A stretch of DNA of 32,377 nt from IMG/VR virus record IMGVR_UViG_3300030101_004750, positions 1 through 32,377 of that record. One strand, given 5' to 3'. This stretch comes from a virus. Within the stretch, counting starts at the first letter, position 1. The number at the start of each line of letters is the position of its first letter. Below are positions 21,140-29,869 of this stretch, one piece after another. The notes beneath the pieces are model-generated. The model was not told the origin of the DNA. It did no database searches and was given only the letters and a program-made list of their open reading frames with translations. Made by a program: the position numbers and the translations under genes.

Positions 21140-23274
21140 TGGCTAACGGCAATCAATCTGGCGGAATGTTTGCTACAAGAGATTACATGGCGGAAGCTCA
21201 AGAGCTCATGCGTCAACGAGATCAGCAAAGATTGTTGCAACGAGCGACCCTCACGCCGCAACAGCAAATCGGAATGTTGTACGGTCAAGCCGGGCAACAG
21301 CTTGGCAATGTGATTCGGCAGTTAAGTGGTTATGAGGATCCAATTATTACGGCTGCAAAAAAACAACGGGATCAAGAGCAAGCGTTTACAAAAACAATGG
21401 TTGATTTTGATGCTTTTGCGAAACAACAAAATTTAATGCCCGGAACTGCCAGTTATGACGAAGCTCTGTTAGGAGCGTTGCAAAATTTTCCGCAAATGCG
21501 AGATCGGTTTCGTCAAACAATAATGAATCCGAATTATCGTTTGAAGCAATTAAATTTAGAGCAAGCTCAAGCTGAAATAAAACAAAGAGAGGATGAAGCT
21601 GAAAACCTCAGAACAGCCTTGCCGCCATCAGATGCCCAATTATCAATGGATTTACCATCAGAATATGATTTTGTCTCTAAGCCTGATCAGTCTGGTCGTA
21701 CGGATGGAGTTGGACTTACTATTCCGAGTGTTGAAAGTGCTGGCGTTGATGCAGCAGTTGAGGCAGAAGCAAAAAAAGTTGGATTACAGCTTCCACAAAA
21801 TGTAGCTGACTTAGATGTTTTAAGTCGGAATCCAACTTCAATCGATCAAAAATATGGGAAGCTATTAACGCTATCTGAATTGAGAGATTTGCCAGAGCAA
21901 GATCGTAATATATTTAATAGCGAAATTAGCAATGAAGACAAATTACAAATGATGCAAGATTTTTCAGACAAAGCTGAACGCTCGCGCAGTCTTCAAACCG
22001 AGCCAGCACCAATGGGATTAGAAGACAGGTTTCCTGATGTTGAAGTGACACCCGGTGAAACAATATCTAGGCCACTTACAACACAAGAGCGATTAGAAAT
22101 AGGTATAAGAAATGCTTATGCAAATAATGACTTTGTAACAGCAAAAAATTTGGAGGCAGCATTAAAATCTCAAAAAGATTTAGAATACAAACCAAATTGG
22201 CAAAAAGTTAGAGAAGGTCTTTTTGTTGATACGAATGATCCTAATGGGCGAACGATGAGTTTCCCGGTAGAAGACAAAACAACACTTGACGTACTGATGG
22301 TAAATAATAAGCCTACTGCGTTTCGTATTAAAAAAGTTAATGGAAGTTTTGTTGGTTATGTTGATGAAAATTTACAAGATGTGACTTATGAAGAGATGGT
22401 CAACAACCTACCTAAAAAATATTCTGTCAATAAAAAGACTGGCATTGCATTTGATGAAGACGGACGAGCCTATTACCCAACAAAAGATGGTAATTTTGAA
22501 TTTATATCACCAGAAAAGGTTCAAGAAATTAGTATGCAAGCAGCAGAAGCCGGGGCTCCACGTGTAAATGTCAATACCAAAGGGGAAATTGAAGAGGATG
22601 CACCTATTACGGCTAAATCAACATGGAAAGCATTAGAAGATAAAATCATAAATCTTGGAGATCAAGATGCCAAAATGGTGAATATGGTCAGGCGTTTCGA
22701 TACCGATTTTCTAACTTTTGGAGGCAAACTGGCTGGACAATATTTTGCTGTGTTGGAAAAAGCTAATCCAAATTTCTTAAACGATAAGCAACGTGGGTAT
22801 TTGGCAAGTTATACAGACTTTAAACGAACAGTCATGGGGTCATTAGCTGATTACATAAGAGAAATGTCAGGGGCGGCTGTTTCAGAGCAAGAAGCGGCAA
22901 GGCTTTCAGAAGCACAACCAACATTAAAAGATTCACCAACACAGTTTACATCAAAAGTTAAGTCTATCTTGGAAGATTTAAAATTAGCCCAAGCAAGGTA
23001 TCAATATTTTATATTCACAGGCAGGTTAACTATCAAACAAGCTCAAGCTAAAGAAATAGCACAAGGTATTGTTGAAGAGATGTCTTTGGGTTCGTGGAAA
23101 AGTCAGCAAGATAAGTTATCTAATAAAGACCAAGCAAATAAATTAGGAAAGCAAGTTTTTGACAAAATTAAGGAGTTTTATCCAGAAATAAGTACAGAAC
23201 GACAAAGGGCTTTAGCAACTCAATACACTTCATCCATTCTTGGAGTATCCATTAGATTGGAGGCAATAGAATGA
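21139..23274 (+). CDS. Internal virion (ejection) protein, middle
   Basis: This 711-residue protein starts at an ATG overlapping the previous stop by one base (TAATG). It is Gln-rich and helical at first (MAEAQELMRQRDQQRLLQRA), then charged and coiled coil, with a mixed middle part (KVNGSFVGYVDENLQDVTYE) and helical C-terminal half. No transglycosylase Glu motif was seen. Inferred as an ejection protein from composition and neighbours. It overlaps the next gene by 4 bases. Confidence 0.65.
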   Translation: MANGNQSGGMFATRDYMAEAQELMRQRDQQRLLQRATLTPQQQIGMLYGQAGQQLGNVIRQLSGYEDPIITAAKKQRDQEQAFTKTMVDFDAFAKQQNLMPGTASYDEALLGALQNFPQMRDRFRQTIMNPNYRLKQLNLEQAQAEIKQREDEAENLRTALPPSDAQLSMDLPSEYDFVSKPDQSGRTDGVGLTIPSVESAGVDAAVEAEAKKVGLQLPQNVADLDVLSRNPTSIDQKYGKLLTLSELRDLPEQDRNIFNSEISNEDKLQMMQDFSDKAERSRSLQTEPAPMGLEDRFPDVEVTPGETISRPLTTQERLEIGIRNAYANNDFVTAKNLEAALKSQKDLEYKPNWQKVREGLFVDTNDPNGRTMSFPVEDKTTLDVLMVNNKPTAFRIKKVNGSFVGYVDENLQDVTYEEMVNNLPKKYSVNKKTGIAFDEDGRAYYPTKDGNFEFISPEKVQEISMQAAEAGAPRVNVNTKGEIEEDAPITAKSTWKALEDKIINLGDQDAKMVNMVRRFDTDFLTFGGKLAGQYFAVLEKANPNFLNDKQRGYLASYTDFKRTVMGSLADYIREMSGAAVSEQEAARLSEAQPTLKDSPTQFTSKVKSILEDLKLAQARYQYFIFTGRLTIKQAQAKEIAQGIVEEMSLGSWKSQQDKLSNKDQANKLGKQVFDKIKEFYPEISTERQRALATQYTSSILGVSIRLEAIE

Positions 23275-25277
23275 GCGAATACATATATACCGAGGAGCTC
23301 AAAAAGCAATTTCCTGATCAAAATATTCTCAATGGCGATGATGATGAATTAAATGCTGATGATTTATTTTTATCGGCAACAGAGAAAAAAGAAAAATTTG
23401 CTAATTTTGGTACACTAATGCTAGCGTCAAATATTGACGATCCAAGAACAAAAATGGCGTTATTTGCTGCTAGAAGATTTCCTGATGATAACTCAGCTAT
23501 TAATCGATACGCAATTAAAGATGGTGAAGTTATTTATGTTGATGATGATGGCGAGGCTTATTATGAAACGCCAAAAGGTTTAAATTTAAGAGAATTTGGG
23601 GCTGATTTAAGTGCTGATTTAATTCGAGGTACAATTGGATTGGGTGCAGCTACATATGGTGCCGGGATGCTGGCTTCAAGATTCCCAATTAACCCACCTC
23701 AAGGGCGGTTAGCAGCTTTGGGAATATCTGGGGCTGGTGGAATGTTAGCAGAAGGTGGGAGAAAAATAGCCGGGTTAGCTTATGGCGAACCTTTAAGTGG
23801 TGAAATTTTAACAGATATGGTTTCAGAAGGTATATTTTCGGTAGCTGGTGACGCTATTTTAGGGGGCAGCGTATTATCTTATTTAAACCGTAAAAAACGA
23901 AAAGATATTGAAAAACTAGATCGGGATCGAGCCAAAGAAAATATTAGAAAAGCCAAAGAGTTTGGAATTGATTTGAATCTCGCACAATCGAGCGATGTTC
24001 CCTCCGTAAAAGGTGATTTTGAAACATTAGCAAGACAACCAGAAACAAAAGATGTAATGGTCGATTCGTTGTTAAAGCAAGAAGGTCAAGCCAGAGAAGC
24101 GGCAAACAAGTTTTTTACTGATTTATCAAAAATTAAACGAAGGGGGCCACAATCTGTTGGTCGAACAGTTGCAAGGAAAAGTAAGGAATTTTTTGGTGAA
24201 TTGAAAGACAGAAGGCAACAATTATCGAATCAAGAATATAGAAAGGCTTTTGACAAGGCAATTACGGATAAAGACGATTTAAGTGTTTTAAGATCAATGA
24301 AAGATCGTCCGATTTATGTTGTTGGTTTAAAAAATGCACAAACTATATTAAAAAATGACGGCATTGTTATGTCTGATTTTGCTATGCTCAACACTGTTGA
24401 AGGATTGCATTATTTGAAAATGGGAATGCGTGAAGCGATGTCAAAGGCCACAGAAGGCATTGGCGGCATACAGCGAGGACAAGTAACTCAGCAACTTAAA
24501 TTTATTGATGAGGTTTTAGCTAAAGCATCTCCAGAATATGTAACAGCTACAGCTTTGTACCGAAAAAGTAGTGATCGTATGCGTGTTGCTGAAGATTCAT
24601 TGTTGGGTGAATTTAGGGATGTTGATGATCCCTATAAATTAGTAATTCGCAGTCTAGGGTCGGCTTATTCTCCGGCTGATATAAGAAGGGCTCGATTGTT
24701 ATTTAGAAAAGCTGGATTACAGGATGAGTGGTCTTCTATATCTTCGGAGTTTTTACAAAACCAGTTTAGAAAAGTAAATAAAGAGGTTGTAAGTGAAGAT
24801 CGACTAACGAGAGAAGCTCCTAAATACGCTCGTAAAATGTTAGGTGATAGTGATATGGCTGCCAGAATAAAAGCGGCATTACCTAAAGATCAATTAGAAC
24901 AATTTACAAATCTGTTAAAAGTTTTTGATCGTATAGGTCGAGTGAATGTTCAAGGCGGTTCAATTACTCAGCCATTACAAGCGACAAGGAAAGATTTAGA
25001 GCAAAGGGCCAAAAGTGGGCCTATGTTGAAAATGATGCAATTATTAAAAATTGATTTAGCTCGTCCGTTGGCTTTCGTTCCACAATTTTTCGAGAACTTA
25101 GCGATGGACGGCTATAACAGAAATTTAGCGGAAATTTTAACTGATCCAGCAGCTTTGGATCGACTCGATGAGTTGAAAAAATTATCGCCAAAAACTGAAA
25201 AATTTTATAGTGTTTTAGGGGCTATGGTAGGCATTTCAATGTCACCCCAAGAAACGCCAGAAGATTTTGCACCCTAA
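23271..25277 (+). CDS. Internal virion (ejection) protein, large
   Basis: This 668-residue protein has an acidic N-terminus, a glycine/alanine-rich membrane-active stretch at about residues 112-200 (GTIGLGAATYGAGMLASRFP and GISGAGGMLAEGGRK) and then long basic helical regions. Membrane-active plus helical organisation is usual in proteins that form the conduit for phage DNA. It ends 23 bases before a terminator, closing the tail/ejection transcript. The function is inferred. Confidence 0.65.
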   Translation: MSEYIYTEELKKQFPDQNILNGDDDELNADDLFLSATEKKEKFANFGTLMLASNIDDPRTKMALFAARRFPDDNSAINRYAIKDGEVIYVDDDGEAYYETPKGLNLREFGADLSADLIRGTIGLGAATYGAGMLASRFPINPPQGRLAALGISGAGGMLAEGGRKIAGLAYGEPLSGEILTDMVSEGIFSVAGDAILGGSVLSYLNRKKRKDIEKLDRDRAKENIRKAKEFGIDLNLAQSSDVPSVKGDFETLARQPETKDVMVDSLLKQEGQAREAANKFFTDLSKIKRRGPQSVGRTVARKSKEFFGELKDRRQQLSNQEYRKAFDKAITDKDDLSVLRSMKDRPIYVVGLKNAQTILKNDGIVMSDFAMLNTVEGLHYLKMGMREAMSKATEGIGGIQRGQVTQQLKFIDEVLAKASPEYVTATALYRKSSDRMRVAEDSLLGEFRDVDDPYKLVIRSLGSAYSPADIRRARLLFRKAGLQDEWSSISSEFLQNQFRKVNKEVVSEDRLTREAPKYARKMLGDSDMAARIKAALPKDQLEQFTNLLKVFDRIGRVNVQGGSITQPLQATRKDLEQRAKSGPMLKMMQLLKIDLARPLAFVPQFFENLAMDGYNRNLAEILTDPAALDRLDELKKLSPKTEKFYSVLGAMVGISMSPQETPEDFAP

Positions 25278-25300
25278 AACAAAAACGAAATAATTTTTAC

Positions 25301-25326
25301 AAAAGCCGCTTTATGCGGCTTTTTTT
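25301..25326 (+). terminator. Rho-independent terminator before scaffold/capsid genes
   Basis: AAGCCGC pairs with GCGGCTT around a TTTAT loop (about 25303-25321), followed by a T-run to 25326. It separates the ejection-protein genes from scaffold and capsid; with Q-type antitermination it may act as a partial stop. Confidence 0.85.
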
Positions 25327-25358
25327 ATTGAAAACTAACCAAATGAGGTAAAGAGCAA

Positions 25359-26063
25359 ATGGCAAATGAAGAAGCAAACGAACCTGTGAGCAATGACGTT
25401 CAGGAAAACGAGGCAACAACCGAGGAAGTTACTGTTCAAAGCCAAGTGGAGGATTTGAAATCTAAAAACTTGAAATTAGAACAAGCAATGACCCGGCAAT
25501 CGTACGAGTTAGGTGAGCTTAGAAAACTCAAGCCTGTTGTTGACCAATATCTAATGAAGCAAGAAGAATCGCAAAAAGTTGATATTCTTGATGACCCAGA
25601 TAAAGGTGTGCAACAACGAATCGAATCCAATCCTAAAATAAGGGAAATGGAAACGAAGTTGCAAAACATGGAACGCTTGGAAAGCGTGGCTAAACTAAAA
25701 GCCCAACATCCCGATTATGAAAAAATTGTTGATGACAATAATTTCAATGCTTGGGTGCAGAAATCGAAATATAGATCTCAGCTTTTAAATCAAGCCCACG
25801 TTCACTATGACTTTGAAGCGGCTGATGAATTGTTATCAATGTTTAAAGAACGGCAATCGGTTGAAAAAACTGTAGCGGCGAAAACTGAACGGGATATTCA
25901 AAATAAAGAAAGCCTATCCAAAGCAAAAGTTCCAACAGGTAACGCAACAGGTGGAAAGAAAACTTATACCCGACTCGAACTGATCAACATGAAAAATAGT
26001 AATCCAGAGCTCTACAGAAGTTTAAACGTAGCTGAATTATATCGCTCTGGACGAGTTCGTTAA
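25359..26063 (+). CDS. Capsid scaffold protein (putative)
   Basis: This 234-residue, acidic, helical protein has an extended charged N-terminus (VSNDVQENEATTEEVTVQSQ), a predicted coiled coil (EDLKSKNLKLEQAMTRQSYE) and a short basic C-terminal region (LELINMKNSNPELYRSLNVA). Scaffold proteins have just this composition and are encoded directly before the major capsid protein, as here. The Shine-Dalgarno-like GAGGTAAAGAG lies just upstream. Confidence 0.75.
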   Translation: MANEEANEPVSNDVQENEATTEEVTVQSQVEDLKSKNLKLEQAMTRQSYELGELRKLKPVVDQYLMKQEESQKVDILDDPDKGVQQRIESNPKIREMETKLQNMERLESVAKLKAQHPDYEKIVDDNNFNAWVQKSKYRSQLLNQAHVHYDFEAADELLSMFKERQSVEKTVAAKTERDIQNKESLSKAKVPTGNATGGKKTYTRLELINMKNSNPELYRSLNVAELYRSGRVR

Positions 26064-26084
26064 TTTTTTATTGAAGGAAAGAAA

Positions 26085-27005
26085 ATGGCTTTAGGAACAA
26101 ATAACACAACACCCACAACCGCTGATGCGTATATTCCCTTATTATGGTCGGATGAAGTAATTGCTGACTTTAAAAAGAATATAGTGATGGCTAATTTGGT
26201 CACAAGGTTTGACCACAGCGGGAAGCGTGGAGATTCTCTACAAATTCCCAAATTTACAAGAAGCAGTGCGAGTGCAAAATCTGCTGGTTCGGAAGTAACT
26301 CTTGTTGCTCCCACGCATAGCAGCGTAACTCTAACAATTAACAAGCACTTTGAGCATTCAGTTTTGCTTGAAGATATTGTGGCTGTTCAAGCACTCGATA
26401 CTTTGCGTCAACACTACACTGAAGACGCCGGATATTCACTAGCGAAACAAATCGACACCGATGTTATTCAACTTGGGCGTTCAAGCCAAGGCGGTAACTC
26501 GACAGCAGCCTACAATAAAGCTGTTATCGGAGGGGACGGAAGTACAAACTATGTCGCTGGTTCTAACAACGAAACGGCTGTGACGGATGCTGGCATCCGT
26601 AAAGTAATCCAAACTTTGGATGATGCAGATGTGCCAACGGATCAGAGGTTCTTAATGGTTCCAGCGGCAATGCGTAATACATTGATGGGGCTTTCCAGAT
26701 TCACCGAGCAAGCGTTCACTGGTGAAGGTGGTGCTGCCAACACCATTCGCAATGGTGTAATTGGAAATCTGTACGGTGTGACGGTTTACACTTCAAGCAA
26801 CGCCGATACAACTTCTGGTTCAGCAAACGCTAGGGTTGCTTTGCTTGGACATCCATCGGCGTTCGGTTTAGCGATGCAACAAAATGTAAGGACACAAACA
26901 CAGTATAAGCAAGAATATCTTGCAGACTTATTTACTGCGGACGTGCTTTATGGCGTGGCAGAGCTAAGGGCCGATGCTGCTGTTGCAATAGCGGTTCCCG
27001 CTTAA
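26085..27005 (+). CDS. Major capsid protein
   Basis: This 306-residue protein has the features of a short-tailed-phage coat protein: IPLLWSDEVIADFKKNIVMA near the start, KRGDSLQIPKFTRSSAS, then EHSVLLEDIVAVQALDTLRQ and a C-terminal AVTDAGIRKVIQTLDDADVP followed by TDQRFLMVPAAM, a pattern seen in HK97-fold coat proteins of this type. It follows the scaffold gene with a GAAGGAAAG ribosome site and is followed by a terminator with a T-run, consistent with high expression of one product. Confidence 0.88.
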   Translation: MALGTNNTTPTTADAYIPLLWSDEVIADFKKNIVMANLVTRFDHSGKRGDSLQIPKFTRSSASAKSAGSEVTLVAPTHSSVTLTINKHFEHSVLLEDIVAVQALDTLRQHYTEDAGYSLAKQIDTDVIQLGRSSQGGNSTAAYNKAVIGGDGSTNYVAGSNNETAVTDAGIRKVIQTLDDADVPTDQRFLMVPAAMRNTLMGLSRFTEQAFTGEGGAANTIRNGVIGNLYGVTVYTSSNADTTSGSANARVALLGHPSAFGLAMQQNVRTQTQYKQEYLADLFTADVLYGVAELRADAAVAIAVPA

Positions 27006-27021
27006 CTTTCAATCACCCTTG

Positions 27022-27048
27022 GGGGGAGTTCATCTCCCCCTTTTTTTT
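27022..27048 (+). terminator. GC-rich terminator after the major capsid gene
   Basis: GGGGGAG (27022-27028) pairs with CTCCCCC (27034-27040) around TTCAT, followed by eight Ts (27041-27048). It lies between the capsid and the probable decoration gene and probably makes capsid transcript levels higher than downstream ones. Confidence 0.9.
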
Positions 27049-27062
27049 AAGGAGACAAAAAA

Positions 27063-27386
27063 ATGGCTTTAACAAGTATTGTCACCAATCGGGGTGTGCA
27101 ACAATTTCAAGGTGCGTTTGATGAAATGTGGGTTGTTTCGTGCGCTGTTGATTTTGGTGCTGTTGCTGATGGAGATGAAGAAGATCAACAAGGAACAGTC
27201 GATGGACTAGCGTTAGGCGATATGATCCTTGGGATTTCGCTTTCGATAGATGTGGAAGATGTTACTATTTCGGGTGCAGTGGTAGCAGCTAACACCTTAA
27301 ATTTGCAAGCGTTAAATAATACTGGCGGTAGCAAAAACTTAGGTGCGGCCACAGCAAAAGTTTTGATCGGCAGACCAGCTTGGTAA
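27063..27386 (+). CDS. Probable head decoration protein
   Basis: This 107-residue, acidic, beta-rich protein (FDEMWVVSCAVDFGAVADGD and ISLSIDVEDVTISGAVVAAN) is encoded right after the capsid gene with an AAGGAGAC ribosome site that begins immediately after the terminator T-run. Position and composition fit a decoration or head-stabilising protein. I do not recognise a family. Confidence 0.6.
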   Translation: MALTSIVTNRGVQQFQGAFDEMWVVSCAVDFGAVADGDEEDQQGTVDGLALGDMILGISLSIDVEDVTISGAVVAANTLNLQALNNTGGSKNLGAATAKVLIGRPAW

Positions 27387-27402
27387 ATTGCGAAAACAGA
27401 GG

Positions 27403-27430
27403 ATAGGGGCGGCAACGCTCCTATTTTTTT
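27403..27430 (+). terminator. Terminator with GCAA tetraloop
   Basis: ATAGGGGCG (27403-27411) pairs with 27416-27424 (one G-T pair) around the stable GNRA-type loop GCAA; Ts follow to 27431. The start codon of the next gene directly touches the T-run (27432). Confidence 0.85.
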
Positions 27431-27431
27431 T

Positions 27432-27650
27432 ATGACAAAAAAATATAAATTTGAATTTCGGCAAAATGGAACAGTGATTGAAGTTGATCCTTGGGATGTC
27501 CCGGAGATGGTAAAAAATTCTCACGATTGGAGACCTTTGAATGATGTCACTGAAGTTTTGTTAGGCGATGCGTACAGTGTAACAAAAGAAGCAAAGCCAA
27601 AGTTAAAAAGGAAAAAAATAGATGGCGATCAATCGAGGCTCCGTATCTGA
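27432..27650 (+). CDS. Small hypothetical protein (72 aa)
   Basis: This protein (MTKKYKFEFRQNGTVIEVDP and WDVPEMVKNSHDWRPLN) has a beta-type start and a Lys-rich tail. Its ATG abuts the T-run of a terminator, with no Shine-Dalgarno. It overlaps the fibre gene by 29 bases. It may be a small assembly factor for the fibre, by position only. Confidence 0.6.
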   Translation: MTKKYKFEFRQNGTVIEVDPWDVPEMVKNSHDWRPLNDVTEVLLGDAYSVTKEAKPKLKRKKIDGDQSRLRI

Positions 27651-29307
27651 TACGGTTGGTGCGGTTAGTGCTGCGACCAGCGAGCAAAACGCTCTTACCC
27701 ATGCAAACGATGCTTCTACAAGTGCTACTGCTGCTGCCAACAGCGCCGCTGCTGCGGCTAGTTCGGAGTCAAATGCTTCGAGTTCATCTTCAACAGCGTC
27801 TTCAGCTAGTGCAACAGCGGTTGCTGCAAAAGATACAGCAACAACTCAAGCGAGCAATGCCTCCACAAGTGCCACCGCTGCCTCTGATTCTGCGACCGCT
27901 GCTGCTGCGTCGGCTGCCAGTATTCCATCAGTTGGCATCAGTGAAGATAACATTCTTCAAGTTAATGCGACTGTTAGTGATAATGACTATCTCAAAATAG
28001 ATGGGCAGAAAGCGGAAGGGAGAAGTGCATCCGAGGTTTTAGGAGACATAGGCGCACAAGCGGCTGATGCAGACTTAACTGCAATTGCTGGATTAACGAG
28101 CGCAGCAGACAAAGGTATTCAATTTACAGGATCAGGAACGGCTGGTACTTACGATTTAACAGCAGCAGGAAAAGCTTTGCTCGATGACGCTAATGCTTCT
28201 GCCCAAAGAACAACACTTGGACTAGGGACGGCTTCAACATTAGATACAGGAATATCGAATACCAATGTAGCCAAATTTACTTCTGGTGTAGCAGATAGCG
28301 ATTTTCTTAAGGTAAATGGAACATCTATAGAGGGTAGGAGTGCTTCTGAAGTTTTGAGTGACATTGGGGGGCAAGCTGCTGATGCCGATCTAACAGCAAT
28401 TGCTGGATTAACTTCTGCGGCTGACAAAGGCATTCAATTTACAGGAAGTGGCAGTGCTGGCACTTATGACCTAACAACTGCTGGTAAGGCGTTGCTTGAT
28501 GACGCTGATGCTTCAGCACAACGCACAACTTTAGGCTTGGGAACAGCTTCGGTCTTGGATACAGGTATATCTAACACAAATGTTCCAAAATTTACTTCTG
28601 GCGTTGCCACAGGAGATTTTTTAAAAGTCAATGGGACAGAAATTGAAGGGCGCAGTGCCTCAGAAGTGCTAAGTGACATAGGAGCGCAAGGTGTTGCTGG
28701 TAGCAATTTGGTTGTGCCGGACGGTGGCACTATTGGCAGTGCGTCTGACACGGATGCTATAACTATTGCAAGCGATGGAAAAGTTACAATGGCAGAGGTC
28801 GCTACTGTGTCAAAGGGAATCAAGTTTACAGGCACAGTAGCAAGTACAGATTCTAATACCCTCGATTCGTACGAAGAGGGAACGTGGACTCCTGTGGTAA
28901 CTGGCACAAGCACGGCTGGAACGTATGAGCCTGACGGAACCTTCAACAAAGGTTTTTATCAAAAAATTGGCAGAATGGTGACCGTTAGAGGAATTTCTAT
29001 GCTCGCCTCCTCAATAACAGGAGGTGGTAGTGGCGATATGCAGATCGGTGGGTTGCCGTTCAACTATGACGCATCTCACAATTGCGGTGCAGGGGCAGTT
29101 GTAACGGACAGTGTGGATTTTTCAGACAGTGCGATTGATAACCGTAACATTTTTGGATTGGGTATCAATGCTAATAGTGGTAGTGATGCCAGCACCTTGC
29201 GACTGCTGTTATCACGAGACAATTCAGGGTTTTACACAAGAGCAATTGCTGACGTTGATCCGCTGGATTTCATAGAATTTACCTATACCTACGCAACGAC
29301 AGCATAA
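27622..29307 (+). CDS. Tail fibre protein with tandem repeats
   Basis: This 561-residue protein has an Ala/Ser/Thr-rich N-terminal region (TAAANSAAAAASSESNASSS, residues ~30-95) as in other fibre shafts, then 105-residue repeats starting with RSASEVL at about residues 134, 239 and 344 (the third is partial), and a C-terminal domain starting NTLDSYEEGTWTPVVTGTST that is commonly found at fibre or spike ends, often as the receptor-binding tip. It likely makes the main receptor-binding fibre. The start ATG at 27622 lies within the previous gene. Confidence 0.85.
   Translation: MAINRGSVSDTVGAVSAATSEQNALTHANDASTSATAAANSAAAAASSESNASSSSSTASSASATAVAAKDTATTQASNASTSATAASDSATAAAASAASIPSVGISEDNILQVNATVSDNDYLKIDGQKAEGRSASEVLGDIGAQAADADLTAIAGLTSAADKGIQFTGSGTAGTYDLTAAGKALLDDANASAQRTTLGLGTASTLDTGISNTNVAKFTSGVADSDFLKVNGTSIEGRSASEVLSDIGGQAADADLTAIAGLTSAADKGIQFTGSGSAGTYDLTTAGKALLDDADASAQRTTLGLGTASVLDTGISNTNVPKFTSGVATGDFLKVNGTEIEGRSASEVLSDIGAQGVAGSNLVVPDGGTIGSASDTDAITIASDGKVTMAEVATVSKGIKFTGTVASTDSNTLDSYEEGTWTPVVTGTSTAGTYEPDGTFNKGFYQKIGRMVTVRGISMLASSITGGGSGDMQIGGLPFNYDASHNCGAGAVVTDSVDFSDSAIDNRNIFGLGINANSGSDASTLRLLLSRDNSGFYTRAIADVDPLDFIEFTYTYATTA
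28021..28689 (+). repeat. Tandem 315-bp repeats in the fibre gene
   Basis: The segment starting RSASEVL recurs at 28021, 28336 and 28651 (period 315 bp, 105 codons; third copy truncated). The copies are almost the same in protein sequence (e.g. ADADLTAIAGLTSAADKGIQ in both) but differ at many third codon positions, showing selection on the protein rather than recent duplication. Confidence 0.8.
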
Positions 29308-29318
29308 AGGAACAGCAT

Positions 29319-29582
29319 ATGGCTTTAGAGAAAACAGTATCAATTGGTAGCATGAACATCGTCAAAGATTCCGCAGATTATCAGCACATACATGTTAAAA
29401 CCGTGACGGTCATAACCGAGGATGGAGTTGAAATATCACGGACAAATCATCGTCATGTTGTTCATCCAAACTCGGATGTTTCTACGGAATCGGATGACGT
29501 AAAAAATTTGGCAAACTCGATTTATACCGAGGAAATAAAAACAGCTTATAGTGCCTACGCTCAATCGCAATTGCTGGATTAA
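29319..29582 (+). CDS. Small hypothetical protein (87 aa) after the fibre gene
   Basis: The product (MALEKTVSIGSMNIVKDSAD and onward) resembles small phage proteins found after tail fibre genes: beta-type, with HIHVKTVTVITEDGVEISRT and a His/Asn-rich turn (TNHRHVVHPNSD). Possible fibre assembly or accessory protein; the role is unknown. Start ATG 29319 with AAGGAACAG upstream. Confidence 0.68.
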   Translation: MALEKTVSIGSMNIVKDSADYQHIHVKTVTVITEDGVEISRTNHRHVVHPNSDVSTESDDVKNLANSIYTEEIKTAYSAYAQSQLLD

Positions 29583-29590
29583 CAACAGGG

Positions 29591-29713
29591 TTGAGTTGCT
29601 CAAAAGTGTTGCTGTTTGGAGAAGTGGTTTTTTTAGTTTTGGCAGGATTGTCTTTAGTAGGGTTTGTAATACTTTTAATTTATTTAGCTTACATGAGTTT
29701 TGATGAATATTGA
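29591..29713 (+). CDS. Possible small membrane protein (40 aa, TTG start)
   Basis: The frame 29591-29713 encodes one hydrophobic segment (LLFGEVVFLVLAGLSLVGFV followed by ILLIYLAYMS). It fills the otherwise empty 120 bases between two genes and overlaps the next by 11 bases, as its neighbours do. The start is uncertain (TTG 29591, GTG 29606 and GTG 29624 are all in frame). It may be a membrane component of the lysis set. Confidence 0.35.
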   Translation: MSCSKVLLFGEVVFLVLAGLSLVGFVILLIYLAYMSFDEY

Positions 29714-29864
29714 AGAACTAACAGTGGCGTTTCAAAGACATGAGGCACAGTGCGAAGAAAGGTGGAAGACTATTTTTAACCGAATAACTCGCATCGAGCG
29801 ATGCCTAATGGGAGCCACAGGTGCGGTGCTGTTGCTGTTGTTGTCTAATTTAATAGTGGGGTAA
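29703..29864 (+). CDS. Small membrane protein with C-terminal TM segment (53 aa)
   Basis: MNIEELTVAFQRHEAQCEER is followed by a helix and then a C-terminal membrane segment (GAVLLLLLSNLIVG). An N-terminal charged helix and C-terminal TM is the form of XhlA-like hemolysin/holin-accessory proteins and of several small phage membrane proteins. The family is not proven. It is too short for most annotation pipelines. Confidence 0.55.
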   Translation: MNIEELTVAFQRHEAQCEERWKTIFNRITRIERCLMGATGAVLLLLLSNLIVG

Positions 29865-29869
29865 CATGA

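Noticed and set aside
27656-28000. Leu/Arg-rich plus-strand frame in the fibre N-terminus
   Set aside because: Frame shadow of the Ala/Ser/Thr-rich coding repeats.
28021-28689. CRISPR array
   Set aside because: The repeats are 315 bp and coding; no short regularly spaced repeats occur anywhere in the window.
28149-28949. Two long minus-strand frames inside the tail fibre gene
   Set aside because: They mirror the low-complexity, repeat-rich fibre codons and are caused by biased composition.
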